A DNA stretch of 64,000 nt. Source: Dipteris shenzhenensis. Taxonomy: Eukaryota > Polypodiophyta > Polypodiopsida > Gleicheniales. The stretch lies in assembly GCA_047967505.1 (NCBI GenBank), contig CM106538.1; one strand, given 5' to 3'. This document shows, in pieces, positions 1 to 10,653 of this stretch; positions within the stretch are counted from its first letter, which is position 1; every line of letters begins with the position of its first letter. The notes under the pieces are model-generated. The model did no database searches. It worked only from the letters and a program-made list of their open reading frames with translations, and had not been told where the DNA came from. The translations under genes and the position numbers were made by a program.

Positions 1-19
1 AATTCCTGCTTGATGAAGT

Positions 20-213
20 ATGCTTGTGTTACTCTACACTGTTAAGTTGGGGCCTATCAAAATCAATTTTAAGTTGGGTTGGAATGGATCCTATCGGCTA
101 GTGGAAGTATTCGGTAGTGGGACAGTTCAACTCATAGATTTAAAAGGTATTGTGTTCTTCGAGTTGTACAATCGAAGCAAAGTAAATCCATACCAAGCAA
201 CGAGTTCTTTTTG
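20..213 (+). pseudogene. Ty3/gypsy integrase C-terminal remnant
   Basis: A short open frame reads like the very C-terminal end of a Ty3/gypsy integrase. The stretch around WNGSYRLVEVFGSGTVQLID, followed by a DLKG turn and an N-R-S-K-V-N-P-Y ending, matches the usual pattern W-x-G-P-Y-x-V-x-E-V ... G-x-V-x-L-x-D-L-x-G ... N-G-S-x-L-K-P-Y. It occupies about residues 17-58 of the frame. The rest of pol would lie left of the window, so this is a fragment at the window edge. There is no catalytic part here, so function is not expected. Family assignment is from motif recognition only. Confidence 0.6.
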
Positions 214-442
214 ACAAACAAAACCTAGAACTGGATGACTTGATTGACAATGCCTTGATGAATATCTCAGAATATTAATGCTGGCTAGCTATTTGGTCAT
301 GGTGGGGCAAATGCATTGCATCCCACCACATGATAGGATTAACATTGAAGGCTTATTAATGCAAGATCATGAAAAAGCAAGGGAGGCTCATGGAACCATT
401 GATTTGATAGGAACCATAGTTGCAGATTCGAACTGACTACAC

Positions 443-1011
443 TTGTTTAGGAACTCTATTGTTCGACCTTACTTGAAGATTAAGTATACCTCTTCATCAT
501 CGCCATCTTCATCATCTTCAACAATACTCGCTATGATATTTCTTGGCACAGCTCTCAAGATTTTCTCATCCTTTCTGATCCCTCTACCTCTATTGCGCCA
601 ATCTCCCCTAATTACCCAGTCTTTTCATGAGCCATCTTCCTCGTCTTTTGCCACCTACATTATCTTCATCATCAGGGAGGGAGAAGAGCACTCAATGCAA
701 CAGAAGCGAAAAGGGAGCTCTCATGTTTCACTGCTGTAGCTATCAAAGACTTTTCTATTGATGTTCTCATAGGCATCCTAGAGACCAATTGCCTATTGAA
801 GTTTGCACAGATGCCATGGAAGGAAGTCTACGATGAGGAGCTTGTGGAAGATACCCTCGACTCCTATGATGAGGACAACCAAAGACTCATCATCAATGAG
901 ACCCATGTTAGAAAACCTTCGTACCTATTTAAGAAGGCCTTTAAGTTGGTAGATGATAGGTGGTGCGACGCCTACTTTGAGGATGGGAGTTGTCTTCGCA
1001 GGGTTACTTGA
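443..1011 (+). pseudogene. Unknown coding repeat A, copy 1 (frameshifted)
   Basis: Two frames in succession read as protein: 443-739 ends in M-Q-Q-K-R-K-G-S-S-H-V-S, and then, one frame over, A-I-K-D-F-S-I-D-V ... L-L-K-F-A-Q-M leads into 796-1011 with LDSYDEDN and WCDAYFEDG. The same order of motifs occurs on the minus strand at 21176-21732 (HQKRR, AIKDFNNDIVEGIL, LDSYDAED, HCDAYFVEG). The two copies differ by many substitutions and by frameshifts. This conservation shows a shared protein-coding ancestor present at least twice within 21 kb, probably part of a mobile element. I do not recognise the family, and no catalytic motif is evident. Confidence 0.45.
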
Positions 1012-1318
1012 TCACAGTAAGGCCAGCGATAAGAGTTTGAAGACAACCTTCTGAGCTAGAGAAGTTAATAAGTAGCCATGTAATGGAATCCAAGTCTACG
1101 AGTAGCATGACCCGTCTACGACGGGTTAAAGACCCGCTCCGCTGGGTCTCAAAGTGAGATTTAAAAATGTTTGTAATTTCTAGCAATAGAATTTCAAGTT
1201 TCAAATCCTCCAGCATAGGCACCACTTGGCTTGGCTCTATGCTCAGTTTTACTGAACTATTCAGTTAGAAGAGAGGCAAAGCATTCGCACAACACCCACC
1301 CCCCTTCTTGCACACCAC

Positions 1319-1321
<3 letters not shown>

Positions 1322-1354
<33 letters not shown>

Positions 1355-1391
1355 TTTGATTGTGTCCCTCATGATGCACACGCACATGCAC

Positions 1392-1439
<48 letters not shown>

Positions 1440-1457
1440 ATCTATATATATATATAT
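1322..1457. repeat. (CT)n and (TA)n microsatellites
   Basis: Two (CT)n runs at about 1322-1350 and 1395-1440 are separated by a short unique stretch. The second passes into (CTAT)n and then (TA)n. There is no gene in 1012-1683. The stretch also carries two small adjacent hairpins at 1109-1149 (GACCCGTC / GACGGGTT and GACCC / GGGTC). Confidence 0.9.
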
Positions 1458-1683
1458 CTCCATTGTAAGTTTGCTAGAATTCTCGGTCAAAGCAAGCAAC
1501 ATCTCAGTTTGTCAAAGGAAAAATAAGACTTCTATGTTGGCAATAATCCATGCACTATCTTAGAACATAATAACGATTGACGCAAAAGAATGACAACCAA
1601 AAAGAGAATAGCAATTCTATGTTTCTCAACTCGATGGAGCCCATAGCAAATACAATAAGACACCGTTAGGCTGCTAGGCTCCT

Positions 1684-1799
1684 ATCTCCCCCCCCCCCCC
1701 CCTCTCTCTCTCTCTCTCTATCCCTATCTCCCCCCCCCCCCTCTCTCTCTCCTCTCTCTCTCTCCTCCCTCCCTCCCCCTTCTGTCTCTCTCTCTCTCT

Positions 1800-1841
<42 letters not shown>

Positions 1842-1849
1842 CCCCCCTC

Positions 1850-1895
<46 letters not shown>

Positions 1896-1898
1896 CCT

Positions 1899-1930
<32 letters not shown>

Positions 1931-2039
1931 CCTCCCCTCTCTCTCTATCCCTCTCTCTCTCTCTCTCTCTCTTCTCCCTCCCCCCCTCTCTCTATCCCTA
2001 TCTCCCCTCTCTCTCTCTCTCTCTCTCCTCCCTCCCCCC

Positions 2040-2073
<34 letters not shown>

Positions 2074-2088
2074 CCTCTCTCTCTCTCT

Positions 2089-2125
<37 letters not shown>

Positions 2126-2189
2126 CCTCTCTCTCTCTCTCTCTCTCCCTCCCTCCCTCTCTCCTCCCTCTCTCCTCTCTCTCCTCCCT

Positions 2190-2275
<86 letters not shown>

Positions 2276-2281
2276 CTCCCT

Positions 2282-2323
<42 letters not shown>

Positions 2324-2475
2324 CCTCCCCCCCCTCTATCCCTATCTCCCCCCCCTCTCTCTCTCTCTCTCTCTCCTCCCCCCCTCTCTCTCTCTCCCCC
2401 TCCCTCTCCTCTCTCTCCTCCCTCTCTCTCTCTCTCCTCCCTCTCTCTCCTCCCTCTCTCTCCTCTCTCTCCCTC

Positions 2476-2509
<34 letters not shown>

Positions 2510-2608
2510 CTCTCTCTCTCTCTTCCCTCTCTCCTCCCTCTCTTCCCTCTCTCTCTTCCCTCTCTCTCCTCCCTCTCTCTCCCTCCCTCTCTCCTCCCTC
2601 CCTCTTCC
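1684..2608. repeat. Long polypyrimidine tract, block 1
   Basis: This is a nearly uninterrupted C/T-only tract of about 0.9 kb, built from (CT)n runs, CCCCCC-type runs and CTCCCTCC interruptions. Open frames across it on either strand encode only Ser/Leu/Pro or Arg/Glu/Gly low-complexity peptides and are artefacts of the repeat. Pure polypurine/polypyrimidine DNA with mirror symmetry can adopt triplex (H-DNA) structure; that is a general property, not something shown here. Confidence 0.95.
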
Positions 2609-2739
2609 CAATCATGGTGCCTTTTACATGAAGTAATCTACACTAGGAACCTTGGGTATGAAGTTGCTGCATGCTAGCATTATGCTGCCACACCAACAGA
2701 TATTTACCTGAAAGAGGCGTGTTTATAAATTCACAACTT

Positions 2740-2794
2740 CCCTCTCTCTCTCTCTCTCTCTCTCTTCCCTCTCTCTCCTCTCTCTCTCTCTCCT

Positions 2795-2836
<42 letters not shown>

Positions 2837-2924
2837 CCTCCCTCTCTCTCTCCTCCCTCTCTCCTCTCTCTCCCCCTCTCTCCTCCCCCTCTCTCTCTCT
2901 CTCTCCCTCCCCCTCTCTCTCCTC

Positions 2925-2956
<32 letters not shown>

Positions 2957-2961
2957 CCTCC

Positions 2962-3006
<45 letters not shown>

Positions 3007-3268
3007 CTCCCTCTCTATCTCTCTCTCTCCTCCCTCTCTCTCTCCTCCTCCCTCTCTCTCTCTCTCTCTCTCTCTTCCCTCTCTCTCCTCTCTCTCTCCC
3101 TCTTCCCTCTCTCTCTCCTCCCTCTCTTTTCCTCTCTCTCTCCTCCTCCCTCTCTCTCTCTCCTCCCTCTCTCTCTCCTCTCCCTCTCTCTCTCCTCCCT
3201 CCCTCTCCCTCTCTCTCTCCTCCCTCCCTCCTCTCTGCTCCCTCCCTCTCTCTCTCTCCTCCCTCTCA
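2740..3268. repeat. Long polypyrimidine tract, block 2, running into the gap
   Basis: This second C/T tract of about 0.53 kb is separated from block 1 by about 130 bases of ordinary sequence (2609-2739). It has the same CTCCCTCC-interrupted (CT)n composition and ends directly at the run of N. The tract probably continues into the gap and is the likely reason the assembly broke. Confidence 0.95.
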
Positions 3269-3368
3269 NNNNNNNNNNNNNNNNNNNNNNNNNNNNNNNN
3301 NNNNNNNNNNNNNNNNNNNNNNNNNNNNNNNNNNNNNNNNNNNNNNNNNNNNNNNNNNNNNNNNNNNN
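3269..3368. other. Assembly gap (100 N)
   Basis: Exactly 100 N lie between a pyrimidine tract and unique sequence. The round number is the convention for a gap of unknown length, so distances across it should not be trusted. Confidence 0.98.
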
Positions 3369-4345
3369 TGCTAGTTTGTGAGGACATGGCCAAGGGTAGT
3401 TGAGGCGAGATGTTAGCCTAATGTTTAGGCTAGCAATCATGCATACTCAGTGAGTATTGACCTCAGTTAGAAGCTGTGGAGTCAGTCGAGTACCAATTTT
3501 GTAGCGAAGGTGCAGTTGATTATGGCGACACAACCAATCAGTAAATGGAGATTGGTACACTGAGTGCATACCCTTTTGGAAGGTGTTTCTTTAGGTAGTG
3601 ATATAATTGTAACAGGAAGAGGGCCGAACAAGAGAGGAGTGTGCCGAGTTCTCTTCGTCTCACCTGAGTTCACTAGGATAGGTAGTATTCACTACAACCC
3701 GAGGTGGCTTGGTTGTAACCAAGAGATTTTGATTCAATAGAAGTGAATGATCGATTGATTTTCTATTCTATTCAATTTTGTTGTATATACTCTCATTGTC
3801 TAGGTGTTTAAGTGTGTTCACGACTCAGTATTCTCCCGTCATCACACGGTTCTCCGACAATAGCTAGCCCCAACCTCTGAGTGTTTTATATTTTGGCAGT
3901 TGTTTTGTACCTGAGCACGTTCACCTTACTACAAGACCGAGCATATTCATTGAGTACAACATCGGGTTGGGTTGTAAACCGAGCATTTCTGAGTTAGTCA
4001 GGTGAGGGAACCAGAGCATTAATAGAATAATACACACTGTGCCATACTCCGAAGAAAAAACACAAACAATAATAGAGAGACCTCATAGTATTAGATAGAA
4101 ATATATCTTCCAATCAATTTGGATAACTATCCCACAAAACCTTTCACAATGTCCTCAATTTACACCCCATCAATCTTGCAAGAAATTTGTATCCCCTTCT
4201 CCATAGCTTGCTTGCACAACTTTGTGCAAAGCCTACTTGCAAAAGAAAAATCAAAAGCTCTAGCGTCTTAAAGGTTCCTCTGTATTGTTACTTCCTAGCT
4301 TCCATGCCTAGAGCGAATTGATACCAGCTGACACAAGTCTGCTTA
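3369..4345. other. No recognisable gene
   Basis: Ordinary-composition sequence without a supported coding frame. The stretch 3650-3880 has the look of an LTR R/U5 region (AT-rich, ending near ACGGTTCTCCGACAA), but no partner copy is present in the window, so no LTR is called. Confidence 0.4.
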
Positions 4346-4351
4346 GCAATG

Positions 4352-6038
4352 CTAATTTGACCCACCTATTGGTGCTTTTGGATGTGAGATATACATGTAC
4401 AATATGTATAGTGATTTTTTGTGCCCCAGAAATAGGCCCATAATATTTTTCCCTCCCCAATTGCTAGGACATTTATGTCCATCAATTGAAATGAGGATTG
4501 ATGTTAGATCATAAACTTCATTTGGTGTCTCTAAGCATTCTTTCTCCACTTTCCCATGTACTTCATCTTGCACAATAGCACTTAGTCGATCAATGCATTT
4601 CTTCAAGTGATAGCCATTCACCCTCATTGATAACTTTTCCATCCAAGTCGGCTAGCTAATATGTTCCATTGTAAAACTTCTTAACTACCATAAAAGACCC
4701 CTCCCAAACAATTTAACAATTTGTTTCAAAAGTGTTGTCTAGCCGATTGTTGTAACAAAGCATGAGATCACCTTCCTTGAAAGTTGATACCTTTCTCTTC
4801 CTCTATTTCATTAGCAATGGCTTTGCTCTTCTCTACCATCTGAGTGTATGCTCATGAGATTGTAAGCAGTCTAGCTGTAGCCCCTATAAATACAAGGCTC
4901 TTTGTTGTAGCATGTCCATATTGTTATTAAATTGCACCTTCATAGTAGGGATCTCCACAACTATAACTTGTCAATATTATCATACAATTTTATCTTAAAT
5001 TGTTCTTTAGAGCAAGGTTACCACCTCATGCACCTTCATGATTTTCCTCCAATATCCTACAAGTTTCCTCTTTCGAAGGAACTCTCTTCAATATAATATC
5101 AAATCCTTTCATTAATGGAGAATCACCAATCAAGGTGGTATACCTAGTTGCTCTTTTTATGAAAGCGTACTTTCATGATTTCTCTAAGTTTTTTGACAAC
5201 TCTCCTATTAATAATAAGTTCTCTTGTCTTTCCAATGTCTCCCTACCACAGATACAAAGTAGAGTTAAACTTGATGACAAAAACACAAGAAACATTGTGT
5301 TTCGTCATAGCATGAGCCTTCTCATTCTTTTTGAAGTTTCAAAGTTACTAAGCAATCTCTTTACCTTGTTGTAAGGATTCTTTAATGCCACATTCTTGCT
5401 TTGTCGAATGCCCAAAACTAGGCTCACCACAAGTACAGAATCAAACACCACCTTCATTCTTTTGATTACCATTTATAGTACAAAAACCAACCCCTTTTCA
5501 AGGGTCACGTATTTAGCCTTATTATATGAATTTTCATTCAAGGACACACACCATTGTCTAACCTTCTTCTCATTGGGATCATACAATACAATACAGCAAT
5601 GAGACTTGTTATGAGTCTTGTGAAAAGAGCCATAAAAAATCATAACAAAAGCTCCATCTAAGTGCTTGTTCGAGTCCTCATTACTTTCCTCTTGTGATTT
5701 CATTTGCCTTACATGGATTGGGCCTTCATGATTGGTAAGTATGTTAGCAAGACTTTCTCTTGTGGAAGCTTTCACCAGGAAGGAAAATTCAAATTCCTAC
5801 TACTCAATGATCCACTTCATCATTCATTTAGGTAGGCTAACATTGTTTAATAATTGAGGCAAAATATTATAAGTGGTAAGAATAAAAGATTGTTTAGGCA
5901 AGTGATGGTGGCAAAATCTACGACATGCAATGACCAAGCTTGACATCGTTTGGTCTGCTTATTCTCATAACTCCTCTCTAGTACATCCTTCAATGACTTG
6001 CATAATAAAAAGGTTTCATGTACATGCTGCCATTGCAT
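4352..6038 (-). pseudogene. Ty3/gypsy pol remnant (RNase H to integrase C-terminus)
   Basis: Read on the minus strand, several broken frames follow the order of a plant Ty3/gypsy pol. Near 6040-5780 there is an RT/RNase H junction-like stretch (NILPQLL ... MKWIIE). At 5775-5473 an RNase H-like stretch contains LDGAFVMIFYGSF, a Y-D-P-N-E turn and N-S-Y-N-K-A-K-Y, corresponding to the family's FDGA ... SNNxAEY pattern. Integrase C-terminal motifs follow at 4790-4590 (KEGDLMLCYNNRLDNTF, then FYNGTY and LADLDG) with RVNGYHLKKC at about 4615. Many stops and frame changes show that it is dead. The individual pieces are convincing only as a series. No LTRs were identified. Confidence 0.6.
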
Positions 6039-6209
6039 TGCTATAAAAGTATTGCCCCAAAAGAATTTACTGCCACTGATGGATTCACATAAAAAGGCTT
6101 ATCCCACCTAGGTATTTGCACCACAGTTGCATTAATTCGCACATTTTTTTTAAATTCCAAAAAAACTCATTTTTTACGATTTAAAACGATACAAGCGTTT
6201 TTTCCCATT

Positions 6210-6285
6210 TTATTCATATGAATAAGCTATTCGTACGAATAACTTGCTATTCGTACGAATAACATACTTTATTCGTACGAATAAA
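6210..6285. repeat. Cluster of four perfect palindromes
   Basis: Four self-complementary sequences lie within 76 bases: TTATTCATATGAATAA at 6210-6225, TATTCGTACGAATA at 6228-6241 and again at 6248-6261, and TTTATTCGTACGAATAAA at 6268-6285. Spacers are only 2-6 bases. The last three share the core ATTCGTACGAAT; the first differs by C-A-T-A-T-G in the centre. No gene adjoins them. They could be binding sites for a dimeric factor, a cruciform-prone array, or terminal repeats of a small element. Confidence 0.85.
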
Positions 6286-7039
6286 TGTAGCATACATGCC
6301 AGAGGGTGTATGGTGTTGTGAGGCCGATTGCAGAATTTGGTGCACGGTTGAGGATGTACACAGTAGTGGATGTGGACGAGTCCACGTTTCATTCTCCTTC
6401 AACTTCTTGCTATTTTCACAATAAGAACCATGATCAACCAAGGGCCTGCACATCTGGGAACAACGGTAGTCATTCTCACCGAGAGTTCCTTAGAGGACTA
6501 TTGCAAATTCTATTACAAATCCTTAGGGTGAATTGCGAATCGGAGTCTCGAATCAGAGTCTCTTTTCTTCAACATGTGGCGCAAAGGATTTAGTCAAAGA
6601 GACTATTTTTAAAGCTTATCTTTAAAGAGCATTTATACTAAGGAGCCAATCCAACAAGTCACTAAGACAACTTATTCTATATATTGCACAATCATCTCTT
6701 TACTAATTGTGGACTTGTTTGTGGAGCTTCATACAAGGAAATTATATCTCAATGGAAGAGCAACACACCATCACTTTCAAAGGTCTAGGACACAAACTTT
6801 GTATGTGTTTCAAGGGACAAAGATTGTGCATGGAAGACAAAGGTACTTCAAAGAGAGAAACTTTTAGACATTGTTGAAGGAAAAAGTCAGCATCTTGTTC
6901 AACCAATTGATGAAAATGGATATCTAATTTGAGTCGATGATATTTATCACGCATGGATAAAAGCAGAATACAGAGTGGGATGCTTGAGAATTAATCCTAT
7001 ATGCTTCCAAAGGTTCAGTATTGATGGACGCTAAAAGTT

Positions 7040-7255
7040 TGGGGCACTCCCACGAGGTGTGGGATTATTTAGGAAAAACGTACTCAAGAAGCGCTTCATC
7101 TTCGAAATTCTCTTTTTAATTTAGATTATAAGGTTACTAATTCTCTTTATGAGTACATCGAGAAGTTTAAATCTATTTTGGAGGAGATGTTTGCTATAGG
7201 TGAGAAAATGAGATCAATATATTGCTATGCTTTTGGAGACTATAAAATCACCACA
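7040..7255 (+). pseudogene. Ty1/copia gag (UBN2-like) remnant
   Basis: Conceptual translation in two frames gives EVWDYLGKTYS and then LDYKVTNSLYEYIEKFKS with ILEEMFAIGEKM. This follows the copia gag pattern W-x-x-L-x-x-x-Y ... L-x-E-Y-I-x-K-F-K-x-I-x-x-x-L-x-x-I-G-E. A frame change separates the halves, and nothing of the zinc knuckle or pol follows. It is a short dead fragment. Confidence 0.5.
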
Positions 7256-7278
7256 ATTTGATACGATCGTGATGGTAT

Positions 7279-7345
7279 TAACAAACAAGGTGAGGATCCC
7301 ACTAAGGCCCTATCTTTTGGAGTGTCATTATAATTTAAGTGTAAA
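7279..7345 (+). repeat. Dispersed ~65-bp repeat, copy 1
   Basis: The stretch containing GGATCCCACTAAGGCCCTA and ending in TGTCATTATAA recurs at 27001-27064 with only a few differences. It probably belongs to the same class of retroelement as the gag remnant just upstream. The matching part is too short to classify. Confidence 0.7.
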
Positions 7346-7372
7346 GTTGCTCCCCGACTGTCGATATATTGT

Positions 7373-7438
7373 CCAACGACTCGCGCGGTGGATAGCTCGG
7401 CACCTTTTCCAACGACTCGCGCGGTGGATAGCTCGGCA
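7373..7438 (+). repeat. Tandem duplicate of a 30-bp element resembling the 5' end of 5.8S rRNA
   Basis: The element begins CCAACGACTCGCGCGG and ends GGATAGCTCGGCA. It occurs at 7373-7402 and 7409-7438 with identical sequence and a 6-base spacer. AACGACTC, seven bases, then GGATAGCTCGGC closely resembles the conserved start of plant 5.8S rRNA (AACGACTC, eight bases, GGATATCTCGGC). No further 5.8S, ITS or 18S/26S sequence follows, so this is not an rRNA gene. It may be a captured rRNA 5' fragment or a coincidence. Confidence 0.6.
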
Positions 7439-7650
7439 TAGGACAAACTAAACCCTCCTAAATTTATACCGAGGCCCAAGCTCAACGTAGAAATAACTAC
7501 GAGGGAAGATACTCGCCCTTAGCTACCACCAAACGTCGGGTATCTCTACTGGCCAACAATAATATGAAATCGAAACGTCGTGAGATTTACACTTGTAATC
7601 CAGACCGTAAAACCATCAGAAAGACAACCGTAATCCAGGCCGTAAAACCA

Positions 7651-9981
7651 TCAGAAAGAGCCTTGCTTGCACCATCGTACATCTCCGCCTGAATACGTCA
7701 ACCACACAACCGCACTCCAGAACGCAAAGGTCGCGTAAGAAACGAGCTCGTAGAACCACAGCGACCAGTGCCACTTGGGTAAACAATCTGCTTCCGTGAA
7801 CGTTGGCACTCCACCTCCGTCGTAACGTAGCAGGGACCGGCGCTGCTCTGGCTTGAAACTGGTTGGACACAATATGTATGTCACCGGCACAAGCATGTGT
7901 GCGCAAACCGTGAGCAGGAAAACTGATAAGGCCAGCACGAAGAACGTCTCCTTGCAATCGCTCAATCCATAGCTACACAGAGAGATACACAAACTGAAGC
8001 TTTAATTGAAGGATGATTACGATCTTTCGCCTTCCCAAGGCCAGTTAGGATAGAAATTGCGATCGACAATGATCAATGCAACGAATATTGCTCGAACATT
8101 TACCTGGTGACAACAATTCCCATCCGCGCGCTTACTATAACCAACACAAGCACAATAAACACCAGATGCGCGATCACGTGCTTCAGCTGGTAGATTTGCT
8201 TCAAAAAGGCAGGCTGATGTAATTTGGCAGTAGATGCAACACGGCGGTCGATGCTGCTCGTAGGAACGAAATTGAATGTGCTGCTGTAATCCAAAGCGGC
8301 TTGTACTACCATCTTGAAGAAGAAAGGGGTCATCCACCAGAAATGCGATTCATCTCGGTTGCGGCTTTGAATTGCCAGAGGGACATCCGACCACAGCACA
8401 TACCATGCAACCCTCCAAATCACCAACGACAAAGCGAGATGTCCGATCAGAGTTCGGTTTTCGACAGCATCTCCAACTGTTAAATTGAGACGGAATGCTA
8501 GAGCGCTCATGAGGATAAACGCAAGAATCACGTTCGCTATCGACAGATAATAGTATCCAGTGTGCCAAAAGTAAAACACTTTCAGCACAAAATGGAGCTT
8601 GCTTCCTTTCCCAAGCATGCTCTTCCATGTCGTTGCAAACTGCTGGATTGCTCCTCGCCCCCATCTTTGCCGCTGCTTCACATACCCCTCGAATGTCCAT
8701 GGCGTCAATCCAATCTGTAGCTTCTCATTCAGATATACAGACCTGTACCCATGATTAAACAGCATGAAAGAAGTCGTGGTGTCCTCGGTAATGGATTGTG
8801 GCTGAAATCCACCAATTTCATCCAGATTTTTGCGCCTGAACAGCGCACCCGTGCCAACGCATGATGCACAAGCCAAGCTATCTCTGTGTACCATGACTCT
8901 GTCGTAGCCGAACATGCAAGCGTCGTTTAAGGGATCTCCGACCGGCAGATTGTAAAAAGCTTGTGGCACTTGAACGAAAGCCACATCGGGAGAATTGATA
9001 ATGTGGGGCATTAACCTTCGCAGAAAGGAGGGGTGGAGAATCATATCCGCATCCATCATGACAACGTAATCAGCATCCGAATGCTGTAATCCGTAGTTCA
9101 AATTCCCGCACTTGAAGTTATGAGGGACGCCTGGGATCTGCAAAAATCGCCGGATGATTCAACGAGAGAGTCAATGCAATAGAGCGACGAGGATCCATAT
9201 GGAATTCATCGGGGCTTACCTTTTTTCGTCGCAAGTAAACGACCTGCTCACTCCCGCTCTCAACCTGCAAAACCTAACTGAAAGCTCTGAGCTCGTCATC
9301 GCCACCATCATCCAGCACGAGAACCTTGAAGCGGTCTGCAGGATAGTTCAAGGCCAAAGCAGCTCGAATGCTTTCCTTGGGCACTTGAGTTGGTTCCTTG
9401 CAGCACGGGAGTAAAATGTGCACAGTTGGGAGATCAGGGCAGCAATTGTCGTCGTTGGGCATCGCAAGATTTGGGCGGATGGACGGCGGCAACAGGTAAT
9501 CAACAGCAGCGATGAGGGTACTGAAGAAATAAGCACACTCGCAAGCGAGAACGAGGAGGAGCCAAGGCGCAGCCAGAAGAGACCGGAATTCTTTACAGTA
9601 AAGACGGATTTTGAAGCCCAAGTAGTTGATGGTGGCAACGAGGGAGGCAACGACGAGGGCGCTACTGACGAAATACAGACAATATTTACGTGGCTGGAAG
9701 CGGGATGCGGGCAGGTTGGGCTCCAAGGATAGGTAATTGGAGCTGCAGGGATGGAGTGTTGCGGGGTCATCCTCTTCTTTCGGAGATGGAGCTACGTCCG
9801 ATGCTTCAAACACGAATTTGTGGGATTGCTGCAAGAGAATCTCCTGATCTTCGTCCTTGCTTGGGGATCCAGGAGGCTGGCGAAGTGGAGCCAATTCCGC
9901 CTCACGGGTGGTGTCCCTTCCGACGCTCCAAAGACGAAAGGTTTCCAGCAAGCCGTGTGGTGAAACACTTCTAGACTGCAT
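7651..9981 (-). CDS. GT2 glycosyltransferase, cellulose-synthase superfamily (bacterial BcsA-like), in-frame TAG in exon 1
   Basis: Three exons on the minus strand: 9981-9220, 9137-8104 and 7972-7651, with introns GTAAGC...TTTGCAG and GTAAAT...TGTGTAG that keep the frame. They give about 705 codons. ATG at 9981 is the first Met. Two N-terminal membrane segments (about residues 105-165) precede the GT-A domain. The domain has VLDDGG (first Asp), GNLNYGL, DADM (DxD), SITED and the acceptor-binding QRQRWGRG. About six further membrane segments follow. The family moves sugar from a nucleotide sugar into a cell-wall beta-glucan at a membrane. The RING-type zinc finger, plant-conserved region and class-specific region of plant CesA are absent, so a BcsA-like or fungal-like member is more likely; the product is unknown. 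Oddity: codon 236 (9276-9274) is TAG while good coding sequence continues to the splice site. It could be a null allele, a young pseudogene or a sequence error. Confidence 0.82.
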
Positions 9982-10516
9982 GATTCTCGGATAGCAAATT
10001 GATGAACTCAGAATATGCAGTTTCGTTGCTGCGAATTAAGAGACTCTAATGTGTTGTGGTTCTTCTATTTGGATGAAATACGAAAGATCCTTCGACGCTG
10101 AAGAAACGTAACGAATGGATGAAACACGACAGCTACTTCGAAGCTGCAGGAACGAAAGATACTTTCGATGGACGAGTCCTACTAATAATCGAAAGCTCTA
10201 AGCAACATATTCAAACTAGGGTAGTAACAATCGCCTGTGGTTCTAGGATCATACTTGATGCACGAAAGCTCTTAGCAAATTCAAGTTAGCGCTGCGTAAC
10301 TGTCTAGATGATCAGAGTATAGTGTGAAGGCACAATCTGACCTTCCTTTCATAGATTAATATTTGGAAAAGTGTCACCGTTGCTCTTGGTTACTGTGCAA
10401 TTCATTACGTATGTAGCCTTGTTGACAAAGTTTAACAACTGTGTGATGGTGGTCGACGAAGCTATTCCAACACCACGAGGTGGGCGGCCTCAATTAATTT
10501 ATCAAGGGCTGTGGGG

Positions 10517-10653
10517 CGAAACTTTAAGCCCGTTTTCTTCCAAAAATTTTTGACATCTTGAACTAGCTGATTTTTGAGGTCAATGGAAGCATTTTCAGGT
10601 GTGAAGGAGAAACTTTAAGCCAGTATTCTTCCAAATTTTTTTGACATTTTGCA
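10517..10653 (+). repeat. Imperfect direct repeat (~43 bp, two copies)
   Basis: The sequence GAAACTTTAAGCC, followed by a TTCTTCCAAA tract and TTTTTGACAT, appears at about 10517-10558 and again at about 10609-10652 with small changes. The repeat lies about 0.5 kb upstream of the glycosyltransferase start. The rest of 9982-11400 has no supported gene; an AT-rich stretch with TATAATATATAATATATAA lies near 10860-10890. Confidence 0.7.

Noticed and set aside
1109-1149. Two adjacent small hairpins as a possible terminator or riboswitch
   Set aside because: Plant nuclear context, no flanking gene and short imperfect stems, so no function can be supported.
1998-3440. Several long Arg/Glu/Gly or Ser/Leu/Pro open frames, some running through the gap
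   Set aside because: Artefacts of the polypyrimidine tract and of N bases.
7616-7957. Minus-strand open frames offset from exon 3 of the glycosyltransferase
   Set aside because: Shadows in other frames; the spliced frame carries all the family motifs.
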